From Micromonospora globispora (lineage in GTDB: Bacteria > Actinomycetota > Actinomycetes > Mycobacteriales > Micromonosporaceae), in assembly GCF_003857015.1 (NCBI RefSeq), contig NZ_QGGF01000060.1:1-46358 (forward strand): a DNA stretch of 46,358 nucleotides, written 5' to 3'. Of the stretch, positions 7,686 to 15,525 are shown piece by piece (position 1 is the stretch's first letter; each line of letters begins with the position of its first letter). Both the position numbers and the translations under genes were made by a program. The notes beneath the pieces were generated by a model that did no database searches, was not told where the DNA came from, and was given only the letters and a program-made list of their open reading frames with translations.

Positions 7686-8980
7686 GTGAGCTTCCCCCAC
7701 CGCCACGACCACCCTCAGGGACGCCAACCCGCAGCCCCGGCACGGCGCAGGCTGACCCTGCTGCTCCTCACCCCCGCGGTGCTGCTCACCGTCGTGGGCA
7801 TGCTGCTGCTCTGGCCGCACCACACCCCCAGGCGGAAGCCACCGACGAGCCACCCCGGGTCCTCGGGCAAATCCGCACGGTCTCACCCCAATCCTGTCCC
7901 GCAGCCGAAGGCGAGAACGAGGAGGCGTCAGGGCCGCCAACGCCCACCATCGCGTGCGGATCGGTCACCGTCACCCTCACCAGCGGCCGGGAGGCCGGCA
8001 CCGACGTCACCACCGACATACCGTCCGGTCCCGGCGCGCCCCGGCTGCACGCCGGCGACAAGGTCACCCTGCTCCTGCTCGACGACGCAACCGGCGGCGG
8101 CAAGAGCTACTCGATCATCGAGTTCCAACGCTCCCACCAGCTATGGCTGCTCGGCGCGGCCTTCGCCCTCGCCGTCATCGCCTTCGCCCGCTGGCGGGGC
8201 GTCACCGCGCTCGCCGGCCTCGCCGTCACCTTCGCCGTCCTGCTGCTGTTCATCATCCCCGCCATCCTCGACGGCCGGTCACCGGTGCTCGTGGCCGTCG
8301 TCGGCTCCGCCGCCATCATGCTCACCGTCCTCTACCTGACCCACGGGTTCACCACGACCACCTCCGTCGCCGTCGCCGGCACCCTGATCAGCCTCACCAT
8401 CACCGCCCTGCTGTCCGGGGCGGCCACCGCCGCCGCCCACCTGTCCGGGGTCGCCGACGAGACGGCCAGCTACCTGTCCATCGCCTACCAGAACGTCGAC
8501 ATGCGCGGCCTGCTGCTCGCCGGCATCGTCATCGGATCCCTCGGCGTGCTCGACGACGTCACCGTGACCCAGTCGGCCACCGTCACCGAACTCGCCGCGG
8601 CCAACCCGTCCTACCGCTTCCGGGAGCTGTACCGTGCGGGCACCCGCATCGGCCGGGCACACATCGCCTCCGTCATCAACACCATCGTCCTGGCCTACGC
8701 CGGCGCGTCCCTGCCGCTGATGCTGCTCTTCGCCGCCGGCAACACCCCCGTCGGCGACCTGCTCACCGGCGAACTGGTCGCCCAGGAACTCGTCCGCAGC
8801 GCGGTGGGCACCATCGGCCTGATCACGGCCGTCCCCATCACCACCGCCCTCGCGGCCCTTGTCGCCAGCCGTGCCCGTGACACCGGCCTGGTCGGCGCCG
8901 ACCGGGCGCAGCCGGAACGACACGCGCCGCCACGCGAGGACCCCTGGGTCGCCTTCGCGGAAGACGACGCCCGGTGGTGA
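7686..8980 (+). CDS. YibE/F-family membrane protein, N-terminal frameshift
   Basis: The body (from about 7826) gives a soluble beta domain (ACGSVTVTLTSGREAGTDVT, LHAGDKVTLLLLDDATGGG), then seven hydrophobic helices and the family signature MRGLLLAGIVIGSLGVLDDV with TVTQSATVTELAAANP. The first membrane helix (LTLLLLTPAVLLTVVGMLLL) lies in a different frame starting at GTG 7686 after GAGGAG. The two frames join at the CCCCC run 7825-7829: one missing C would restore a continuous ORF of about 430 codons. This could be a mutation or a homopolymer sequencing error. No downstream gene is coupled. Function of YibE/F is not established. Confidence 0.75.
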
Positions 8981-9503
8981 CACCCGTGGGGTGCCGGCCG
9001 GGCTGTTGATGCCAAGGGCACCTTCAGCGGTGACCGACCGGGCGTTGTGCTGATGCGGAGAGTGCCTTGATGGCCGGCCGGCGCGGACCCCGGGGTGTCG
9101 GGTTTCACGCCGGCCGGTATCCGCCACTCGGTGGTGTCCGGCCCTCAGCGGATGATGAGGCCCACGCGCACGCGAACGATCTGACGTCTCCCGCCCTCCT
9201 GGGGAGCGAGCCGGCAGCGGCCCACCACGTCGACCGAGCATTGACACAGGTTCGGGCGCGGGTGGGCCCGCCGGTGACCTGCTCGGCCCGTCGCCAGCCA
9301 GCCGCAGGCGAGACGGCGTTCCCGGGGCACACCCGTTTTCACGTTGCGTGACATCGATCTCGGGCTGCTCGGCGTGTGGGCATACCTGGTCTTTGACATG
9401 AGCGGCAACGCCCAACATCACCACCAGCGGACGCCGTAAATACATGAAGGAGTGACAGAACTCCACAATCCGGCCCGCTGCACCTAGCCTACACATCGAG
9501 GCC
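8981..9503. other. 523-bp intergenic region without a supportable gene
   Basis: Open frames on both strands lack family-like sequence and starts with ribosome sites. The region holds the imperfect inverted repeat listed separately, and a short hairpin (GGAGT-N6-ACTCC near 9450). The right 150 bases are less GC-rich and probably contain the promoter of the recombinase. No tRNA-like attachment site was recognised. Confidence 0.5.
9011..9074. repeat. Imperfect inverted repeat, MITE-like or hairpin
   Basis: The arm GCCAAGGGCAC (9011-9021) is mirrored by GTGCCTTGATGGC (9062-9074), with one gap and a few mismatches, around a 40-base GC-rich core. It follows the YibE/F gene by about 30 bases. It could be a transcript-end hairpin or the relic of a small non-autonomous element. 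There is no T-run. Confidence 0.35.
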
Positions 9504-9537
9504 ATGACGGACAGGCGTACCGATCGTGGAGGTCCTA

Positions 9538-11055
9538 TGGCGACGCGGGCGAACACAATCCCCGGACAGGCCACTCTCGCGTCGTGGGCTGTCCAGCAGC
9601 GCAAGGTCCGGCCGCAGCGGTTCATTCCGCTGGCGGATGGGCTGCGGTTCGCGTTCTACGGGCGGATGTCCACGGTCGACTTTCAGGATCGGGCGTCGTC
9701 GTGCCTTTGGCAGCGCGACTACGCCGAGGACCTTGTCGCCGGCCATGGTCGGATCGTGGTCGAGTTCTTCGACGAGGGTGTCTCCCGTCGGGTTGCCTGG
9801 CCGGACCGGCCGCAAGCGTCACGGCTGCTCGCCGCCGTGGCGGACCCAGCACGCGGGTTCGACGCGATCGTCGTCGGCGAGTACGAACGCGCTTTCCACG
9901 GCCAGCAGCTCGAACAGCTGACCCCCACCCTCGTCAAGCACGGCGTGCAGCTGTGGCTGCCCGAGACCTACGGGCCGGTGGACTTCGACAACCCCCGACA
10001 GGTGGCGCTGCTGGACCTGCTGGGCGTGCACTCCCAGCGGGAGGTGTCCCGGGCGCGGCATCGCACCACCGCGGCCATGCGCGCCCAAGCCGAGCTGCAG
10101 GGTCGACATCTCGGCGGCCGGCCGCCCTACGGCTACCGACTCGTCGACGCCGGCCCTCATCCGAACCGCGCCCACGCCGCCTGGGGACGACGCCTGCACC
10201 GCTTGGAACCCGACCCGGCGACCGCACCGCACGTGAGGTGGATCTTCGCCCAACGGCTCGCCGGCTGCAGCGTGGCCAGCATCGCCCGCGATCTCAACGA
10301 CTACGGCGTGCCGTGTCCGTCCGGCGCCGACCCGGGACGTAACCGTCACCGCAGCGGCCAAGGCTGGATGCTCACCACCGTCGCGGCGATCCTGGCCAAC
10401 CCCCGCTACACCGGCCGCCAGGTGTGGAACCGCCAACGCACCGACCAGGACGACGTCGAGCCGGACGGCACCATCGCGCGGCACCGCGAGGTCCAGCGCG
10501 CGAACGCCGCCCCGCAATGGATCATCTCCCGCCAGATCGCCCACCCACCGCTGGTCAGCGAGGAGCAGTTCATCGCGGCCCAGGCCATCCACACCGCGCC
10601 CACCCCCGCGGACGGCCCTCCTCGCCACTATCTCCTGGCCGGACTGGTCTGCTGTGGCGTCTGCGGCCGGATCATGGACTCCCACTGGGTCCATGGCCGT
10701 CCCGGTTACCGCTGCCGCCACGGCTACACGAGCAGCCGCACCAATGCCTCTCCCCGACCGAAGATCCTCTACATCCGGGAAGATCACCTGCTGGACCGCA
10801 TCCGCCACGACAGCGGGCTCCACCGCCACCACTCCGCGCTGCGCAGCCCCGACCTGGAGAACGTCACCGCCTACCTGCGAAACGAACAACATGATCATCG
10901 TGTGCGACCACCACACCTGGACCTGCGAATCCGACACCGCGATCTACACGCTCACCCCTGCGGGGAGCTTCCTCGCCACCACAGCGAAAATCCCCGCCCA
11001 ACGGGACGGAGACCAGGCAAAACACGAAGAACCATCACGCTTCGCGTGGAAATAA
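9538..11055 (+). CDS. Large serine recombinase (resolvase/invertase family), frameshift near the 3' end
   Basis: Start ATG 9538 follows GGAGG; ATG 9504 is an in-frame alternative. The resolvase domain contains FAFYGRMSTVDFQDR, placing the nucleophilic Ser at residue 45, then EFFDEGVSRRVAWPDRPQ, VGEYERAFHG and LLGVHSQREVSRARHRTTAA. A recombinase domain follows (GRHLGGRPPYGYRLVDAG, VRWIFAQRLAGCSVASIARD, LANPRYTGRQVWNRQ) and a zinc ribbon (GLVCCGVCGRIMDS, GYRCRHGYTS). Around 10878-10886 the coherent frame shifts by one base: MIIVCDHHTWTCESDTAIYT continues to TAA 11053-11055, whereas the original frame runs on as low-complexity sequence to 11264. Such enzymes integrate phages and ICEs, but no att site or cargo is obvious. 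Alternatively the tail is a separate small ORF. Confidence 0.75.
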
Positions 11056-11176
11056 CGTGTCCGAGACGCGAACACCAGTTCCAAGCACACCTGCTGGAAA
11101 TAGGTATGCATGCGTTGAAGGTAGCCACTGTGGACTGCGTGAGCAACTCCTCGAAAGCGATCGGAGGAGGGCGGTT

Positions 11177-11447
11177 GCGGGATCCTTCGTCATCCTCGAC
11201 TTCCCACCCGGCAACGGCGGTCGTGCCGTCCCCGAGCCCTCCGTCGCCTACAGCGAGTCCCTGACCGGCGCGCTCTACCTCGATAAGCCGCGCCCAAGGC
11301 GGCTGCCAGTTCGGCCATGGTCACGCCGCGTGGGAGGAACTGGCGGCCTACGACAAGGTGTGGCAGGGGCACAGTGCGCTCGCGCTCGATGAGGGACAAT
11401 CAAGGCGCATGATCAAAGCAATCTTGAGCGAGGCACAGCATGACTGA
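11177..11447 (+). pseudogene. DUF5753 (Scr1-type) regulator, C-terminal remnant with a 48-bp insert
   Basis: The frame reads AGSFVILDFPPGNGGRAVPE then PSVAYSESLTGALYLDKP, which is typical of the DUF5753 domain of XRE-type regulators. Then 48 bases of iclR-like DNA intervene (11287-11334). After it, the expected continuation ELAAYDKVWQGHSALALDEG and QSRRMIKAILSEAQHD resumes in a different frame to TGA 11445-11447. The N-terminal XRE helix-turn-helix is missing altogether. The stop overlaps the ATG of the DUF397 gene (ATGACTGA), the usual arrangement for Scr1-type regulator and DUF397 pairs. Confidence 0.8.
11287..11334 (+). repeat. 48-bp copy of iclR coding sequence inside the DUF5753 remnant
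   Basis: Positions 11287-11334 match 12415-12462 in the same orientation at 45 of 48 bases. In the iclR gene this stretch encodes, on the minus strand, SPRGVTLAELAAALGAA, part of the DNA-binding helices. In the DUF5753 gene it interrupts the LDKP/ELAAY junction and shifts the frame. The copies are about 1.1 kb apart. Confidence 0.85.
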
Positions 11448-11643
11448 CCTGACCGGCGCGCGCTGGCGCAAGAGCACCCGCAGCGGTGGCAACGGCGACG
11501 ACTGCGTCGAGGTCGCCGACAACCTGCCCGGCGTCGTCGGGCTATGCGACAGCAAGGACCCGATCGGCCCGGTCCTGACCTTCCACCCGGATGGCTGGAT
11601 CGCCTTTGTCACCGCTGTCAGGAACGGGATTTTTCCCCGCTAA
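11440..11643 (+). CDS. DUF397 domain protein
   Basis: The 67-residue product contains WRKSTRSGGNGDDCVEVADN, GVVGLCDSKDPIGPVLTFHP and WIAFVTAVRNG, which covers the whole DUF397 family motif (W.KSS.S...CVEVA...  .V.VRDSK.P.GP.L.F....W..F). DUF397 proteins accompany XRE/DUF5753 regulators in actinomycetes and are reported to act as their antagonists or partners (Scr2/BldB-like role). Here the partner is broken, so this copy is an orphan. It starts inside the last codons of the remnant. Confidence 0.9.
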   Translation: MTDLTGARWRKSTRSGGNGDDCVEVADNLPGVVGLCDSKDPIGPVLTFHPDGWIAFVTAVRNGIFPR

Positions 11644-11786
11644 CCGACTCCGCAACGACAAACGTCTCTCGGGGAGGGTTGTTCGTCGCTTATGTCCTTC
11701 TACGACTCCTGAGTTCGGGTAGACGCCCGCCGCCGCCACATTGGTCAGAGTTCCAAGCGGGATGCTCCACTCGCTGCTCAGCTTGT

Positions 11787-12527
11787 TCAGCGCGGTTGAG
11801 GGCCGTATCGGGGGCCGAGAGTGGCAACTGCCTTCTTGAGCTCCTCGCCGACATTGTCGAGGCTATCCGGTTTTGCGGGGTCGACGGCTGCACTTATCGC
11901 CGCAATCAAACTGCCATCGCCTGCCAACAGGGGCGTGGCCACGACAAACGCGTCTGCGAACGTGACTCCGCGGTTAAAGGCGAGTCGGCGGGAGCGGATC
12001 TCGGGGAGCTCGGCGAGGAATTGCCGGACCTCGCCTGCCTGCTCCGGACTAGCCAGGTCGAGGAGGCGGTACATCTCGTCGTCGGGGACGTTGGCGAGCA
12101 GGATCTTTCCGGCAGCGCTCGTGTAGAGCGGGCGACGGGCGTGGGTGCGCGCGACGAACGTCAGGCTGGGTGACTCTTCACCCGCACGGTCAGTGAAGAC
12201 GATGGCGTCCCCGACGCGCACTCCGACGAGGATGGTGCAACCGAGGACCTTGCCCAGCTCGGCCACGAACTGGTGATCGAGTGACAGCGCGGCCAGCTTG
12301 TTCGCGCGCGAGGCGAGGATGAACGGCCCCGGTCCGAGGTGGAACCGGTGCTCCTCCTCGATGAGATAGCCGCGGGCGAGAAGTCCGTTGGTCAGCTCCT
12401 GCACGGAGCTCTTCGCCGCGCCCAGGGCGGCTGCCAGTTCGGCCAAGGTCACGCCCCGTGGGCTCAAGGACACGGTCTCGAGAATTTCGATCACTCGGTC
12501 GACAGTGCGATGCGGGCGGGCAGGCAT
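11787..12527 (-). CDS. IclR-family transcriptional regulator of the adjacent catabolic cluster
   Basis: The 246-residue protein has the N-terminal IclR winged helix (RTVDRVIEILETVSLSPRGV, TLAELAAALGAAKSSVQELT, NGLLARGYLIEEEHRFHLGP) and the C-terminal GAF-like effector domain (about 70-240) with LGCTILVGVRVGDAIVFTDR, RPLYTSAAGKILLA, GVTFADAFVVATPLLAGDGS and IAAISAAVDP. It is transcribed away from the cupin gene, 130 bases apart. A CGTACGTAT...ATACGTACG operator lies over the cupin promoter, which is the most likely target. IclR proteins typically sense aromatic or organic acids. One microfragment of this gene (or a close relative) is duplicated at 11287-11334. Confidence 0.88.
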   Translation of the reverse strand: MPARPHRTVDRVIEILETVSLSPRGVTLAELAAALGAAKSSVQELTNGLLARGYLIEEEHRFHLGPGPFILASRANKLAALSLDHQFVAELGKVLGCTILVGVRVGDAIVFTDRAGEESPSLTFVARTHARRPLYTSAAGKILLANVPDDEMYRLLDLASPEQAGEVRQFLAELPEIRSRRLAFNRGVTFADAFVVATPLLAGDGSLIAAISAAVDPAKPDSLDNVGEELKKAVATLGPRYGPQPR

Positions 12528-12569
12528 GCGGCTGACGCTAGCACCCCCTCCGAATGGTCCCGAGGGGTC

Positions 12570-12633
12570 TTGTCAAGTGGCGTGGGTCACGCTAGCGTAC
12601 GTATACACGGTTTCCAGTACGTAAATACGTACG
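12570..12633 (+). promoter_or_regulatory. Promoter of the cupin cluster with an IclR operator palindrome
   Basis: TTGTCA (12570-12575) and TAGCGT (12593-12598) are 17 bases apart, a good housekeeping-sigma promoter. A perfect 9-bp inverted repeat, CGTACGTAT (12596-12604) and ATACGTACG (12625-12633), spans the -10 and start point. Binding there would repress the cupin gene. The element ACGTAAATAC at 12619-12628 recurs upstream of the second cupin gene at 14857-14866. Confidence 0.6.
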
Positions 12634-12657
12634 ACCTCCACCCGAAAGGCTGGAAAC

Positions 12658-13212
12658 ATGACCGCAACACTGTCCCCCACGACGCTCACTACCCTCAGCG
12701 GCGTCCCCCTGCCGCTGGTCGCTCTGCCGCAGGGTGAGCTGCTGACCGTCAACATCGACCAGATCCCGCTGCTCAAGGACGCTATCGCCCCGGGCGTTCA
12801 CATCCAGCCGCTGCGTCTGGACCCCGAGCGCGGCGAGTGGGTCGTCCTGGGCATCCTGGCGCCCGGGGCCGAGCTGCCACTGCACTACCACACCGGTCCG
12901 GTTCAGGTGTGGACGATCCAGGGCCGCTGGGTGTACCGCGAATACCCCGACCAGCCGCAGGTGGCGGGCTCCTACCTGTACGAGCCCGGCGGCTCGGTGC
13001 ACACCTTCTACTGCCCCGAGGACAACACCGAGGACACCATTGCCCTGGCCTGGATCGTGGGCGCGGCAATCAACTTCAACGAGGACGGAACCTTCCACTC
13101 GATCATGGACGCGGTTTCCGCGCAGCACCGGACCGAGACCGTGTCGGCCGTGCAGGGCACCGGTCCCGTCCCCTACATCCGCGGCGCCGCTAACGGTGTG
13201 AACAAGTCCTGA
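12658..13212 (+). CDS. Cupin dioxygenase, 2,4'-dihydroxyacetophenone dioxygenase-like (copy 1)
   Basis: The 184-residue single-domain cupin starts at ATG 12658. The family core LPLVALPQGELLTVNIDQIP, GVHIQPLRLDPERGEWVVLG, LPLHYHTGPVQVWTIQGRW and PGGSVHTFYCPEDNTEDTI is intact. Candidate iron ligands are His77, His79, Glu95 and His115. Members of this family cleave a C-C bond next to a carbonyl with O2 (2,4'-dihydroxyacetophenone to 4-hydroxybenzoate and formate; related cupins cleave beta-diketones). The actual substrate is unknown. It is the first gene after the IclR-controlled promoter and is almost identical to the copy at 14887, so the two arose by duplication. The protein is cytosolic. Confidence 0.8.
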   Translation: MTATLSPTTLTTLSGVPLPLVALPQGELLTVNIDQIPLLKDAIAPGVHIQPLRLDPERGEWVVLGILAPGAELPLHYHTGPVQVWTIQGRWVYREYPDQPQVAGSYLYEPGGSVHTFYCPEDNTEDTIALAWIVGAAINFNEDGTFHSIMDAVSAQHRTETVSAVQGTGPVPYIRGAANGVNKS

Positions 13213-13217
13213 TTGGA

Positions 13218-13245
13218 AACGGCGAGCAGCCATGGCACCGCCGTT
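13218..13245 (+). terminator. Hairpin after cupin copy 1
   Basis: AACGGCG (13218-13224) pairs with CGCCGTT (13239-13245) across a 14-base loop, starting 5 bases after the cupin stop codon. There is no T-run, so it may act as an attenuator or an mRNA stabiliser between the cupin and the transporter gene. Confidence 0.4.
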
Positions 13246-13360
13246 GACCGGCCGCCAATCGCTGCAGCGCGGCACCGGCCGCAACCACAGATCCCGGCGA
13301 TGCCGCGCACCGCCGTACCGGTCACCATCCACCTTCGCTTTCCCAAACACGAGGTGTCGC

Positions 13361-14725
13361 ATGAGTACCCAGCAAGCCATCGCCACCCAGCCCACCCGTG
13401 CCCGCAGGATCGCGTTCGCGGCGACGGCCGCCGCGTCGATCGAGTGGTACGACTTTTTCATCTACGCCACGGCCGCGGCGCTGGTGCTCGGCCCGCTGTT
13501 CTTCCCGGGGGCCAGCCCAGCGGCCGCCGTGCTCGCGTCGTTCGCGACGTTCGGGGTCGGCTTCGTCGCCCGGCCGATCGGCGGGGTCATCTTCGGGCAC
13601 TTCGGCGACAAGGTCGGCCGCAAACCGATGCTGGCGATCGCCCTGGGGCTGATGGCGGTGGCCACCACGCTGATCGGGCTGCTGCCGTCCTACGACACCA
13701 TCGGTGTGCTCGCCCCGATCGCTCTGGTCGTGCTGCGGATCTGCCAGGGCGTGTCGGTCGGCGGCCAGTGGGCCGGGGCGATGCTACTCGCCACCGAGTC
13801 CGCGCCGCCGGGCAAACGCGGGCTGTACGGCAGCCTCGTGCAGATCGGCGTCCCAATCGGCATGATCCTCGGCAACGCCGTCTTCCTCGTCCTCGCCGCG
13901 GTCCTCTCCGACGAGCAGTTCATGGACTGGGGCTGGCGGGTGCCGTTCCTGCTCAGCGCGGTGTTCGTCCCGTTCGCCTTCTACATCCACCACCGGATCG
14001 ACGACACCCCGGAGTTCAAGCACGCGGAGGAGAAGCTGGCCTCGCAACCGCTGGCGCAGCGCCGCTCCCCGATCCTGGACGTGCTGCGCCAGCACCCGAA
14101 GGCGGTGCTGCTGGCAACGAGCGTCTTCTTGGTCATCGGCGTCGCCTTCTACATGCTCATCGCCGGCCTGCTCGACTACGGCACCCGGGCCCTCGGAATT
14201 TCGAAAGGCTCGATGCTCGCCGCGGTTCTCATCAGCGTCGGGGCCATGGCCGCGTTTCTGCCGCTGTTCGCCGGCCTGTCCGACCGCGTCGGCCGGAAAC
14301 CGGTGTATGCCGCCGGTGCGGTGGTCACGGGCGTCTGGGTCTTCGCGATGTTCCCGCTGGTGGAGACCGGCAACCAGGGGCTGATCATCCTGGCGCTGCT
14401 TGTCGCCATGCTCGGGCTCGCCATGATGTACGGCCCGCAGGCGGCGCTGTTCTCCGAGATGTTTCCCGCCCACCTGCGCTACTCCGGCGCCTCGCTCGGC
14501 GCCCAGATCGCCAACGCGATCGGCGCCGGATTCGCCCCCTTCATCATGGTGTTGCTGCTGGAATGGACCGGTAGCTCGCTGTCGGTGGCCGTCTACATCG
14601 CCGCGCTGGCCGGCCTCGCGCTGATCTCGCTGGCCTTCATCACCGTCACCCCCGAGAAGGTGCGCGAAGATGCCGGAGCCGCGCCGGGCCTCGTAGTTGC
14701 CGCCGGTGTCGACCCCGAGGACTGA
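13361..14725 (+). CDS. MFS transporter, metabolite:H+ symporter (MHS/ShiA-type)
   Basis: The 454-residue product starts at ATG 13361 with GAGGTG upstream. It has 12 predicted membrane helices. Family signatures are AAASIEWYDFFIYATAAALV in helix 1, GHFGDKVGRKPMLAIALGLM in the 2-3 loop, RICQGVSVGGQWAGAMLLAT, a cytosolic loop with HHRIDDTPEFKHAEEK, and the second-half loop FAGLSDRVGRKPVYAAGAVV. MHS-family proteins import organic acids (shikimate, alpha-ketoglutarate, proline, citrate) with protons. Position between two cupin genes under an IclR regulator implies uptake of the pathway substrate. The gene seems intact. Confidence 0.85.
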   Translation: MSTQQAIATQPTRARRIAFAATAAASIEWYDFFIYATAAALVLGPLFFPGASPAAAVLASFATFGVGFVARPIGGVIFGHFGDKVGRKPMLAIALGLMAVATTLIGLLPSYDTIGVLAPIALVVLRICQGVSVGGQWAGAMLLATESAPPGKRGLYGSLVQIGVPIGMILGNAVFLVLAAVLSDEQFMDWGWRVPFLLSAVFVPFAFYIHHRIDDTPEFKHAEEKLASQPLAQRRSPILDVLRQHPKAVLLATSVFLVIGVAFYMLIAGLLDYGTRALGISKGSMLAAVLISVGAMAAFLPLFAGLSDRVGRKPVYAAGAVVTGVWVFAMFPLVETGNQGLIILALLVAMLGLAMMYGPQAALFSEMFPAHLRYSGASLGAQIANAIGAGFAPFIMVLLLEWTGSSLSVAVYIAALAGLALISLAFITVTPEKVREDAGAAPGLVVAAGVDPED

Positions 14726-14736
14726 AGACAACCACC

Positions 14737-14862
14737 GTGCGGACCCCGGCGGAGCTGCTCGACCTCGTCGGCAACCCGATGGGTCAGCCTGGCTCACACG
14801 CCATCACCCAGCATCAGCTGAACCTCTTCGCCGACGCCACACATGACCACCAGTGCACGTAA
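14737..14862 (+). pseudogene. MaoC-like hydratase, N-terminal remnant
   Basis: GTG 14737 opens a 41-codon frame, VRTPAELLDLVGNPMGQPGS then HAITQHQLNLFADATHDHQC, ending at TAA 14860-14862. This matches the start of single-domain MaoC dehydratases up to the catalytic-site DHQ(W)IH motif and then breaks off. The break coincides with ACGTAAATAC, a sequence also present in the leader of cupin copy 1. The gene was most likely cut when the second cupin, with part of its leader, was copied here. Confidence 0.65.
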
Positions 14863-14886
14863 ATACAACAACAGGAGGACCGACCC

Positions 14887-15438
14887 ATGACTTCAACACT
14901 CTCTCCCGGGGTGGCCATCACCGGCACCGGCGCCCCGCTGCCGCTGGTCGCCCTGCCGCAGGGCGAGCTGCTGACAGTCAACATCGACCAGATCCCGATG
15001 CTCAAGGACCTGGTCGGCCCTGGCATTCACATCCAGCCGCTGCGCCTGGACCTCGAGCGGGGCGAGTGGGTCTTCCTGGCCACCCTGGCGCCCGGTTGCG
15101 AGCTGCCGCTGCATTACCACACCGGTCCGGCTCAGGTGTGGACGATCCAGGGCCGCTGGCTGTACCGCGAGTACCCCGACCAGCCGCAGGTGGCGGGCTC
15201 CTACCTGTACGAGCCCGGCGGCTCGACGCACACGTTCTACTGCCCGGAGGACAACACCGAGGACACCATCGCCCTGGCCTGGATCGAGGGCGCGCAGGTG
15301 AGCTTCAACGAGGACGGCACCTTCCACTCGGTCATGGACGCGGTCGCCCTCCAGTACCTGATCCAGACCGCGGCGGCGGAGCAGGGCCTCACGGTCCCCT
15401 ACATCGACGGCGGCGTCAACGCAGTCAACAACGCCTGA
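14887..15438 (+). CDS. Cupin dioxygenase, 2,4'-dihydroxyacetophenone dioxygenase-like (copy 2)
   Basis: The 183-residue product starts at ATG 14887 after AGGAGG. It aligns without gaps to copy 1 over residues 17-150, and about four in five residues are identical. The candidate ligands His77, His79, Glu95 and His115 are kept. Differences cluster in the N-terminal 15 residues, at 41-48 (DLVGPG versus DAIAPG), at IEGAQVSFNEDGTFHSVMDA and in the C-terminal 35 residues. Retention of the metal site and reading frame suggests both copies are active, possibly on different substrates or as hetero-oligomers. The leader shares ACGTAAATAC with copy 1 but lacks the IclR palindrome and promoter, so expression probably comes from readthrough. 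Confidence 0.8.
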   Translation: MTSTLSPGVAITGTGAPLPLVALPQGELLTVNIDQIPMLKDLVGPGIHIQPLRLDLERGEWVFLATLAPGCELPLHYHTGPAQVWTIQGRWLYREYPDQPQVAGSYLYEPGGSTHTFYCPEDNTEDTIALAWIEGAQVSFNEDGTFHSVMDAVALQYLIQTAAAEQGLTVPYIDGGVNAVNNA

Positions 15439-15455
15439 TCCGAAGGTCCCGAGGT

Positions 15456-15483
15456 TCCCCCGGCGAGAGGTCTTACCGGGGGA
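15456..15483 (+). terminator. GC-rich hairpin between cupin copy 2 and the CoA-transferase gene
   Basis: TCCCCCGG (15456-15463) pairs perfectly with CCGGGGGA (15476-15483) across a 12-base loop. No T-run follows. It lies 18 bases after the cupin stop and about 40 bases before the next gene, so it may lower readthrough into the CoA-dependent half of the cluster. Confidence 0.5.
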
Positions 15484-15525
15484 GGCTCGCCCCTCAGCAA
15501 ACAGATCGAAAGAGGAGAAGCGATT

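Noticed and set aside
11190..11399. Minus-strand ORF containing LPRGVTMAELAAALGAA, looking like a small IclR protein
   Set aside because: Only the 48-bp copied segment is IclR-like; the rest is antisense of the DUF5753 remnant. Recorded as a repeat instead.
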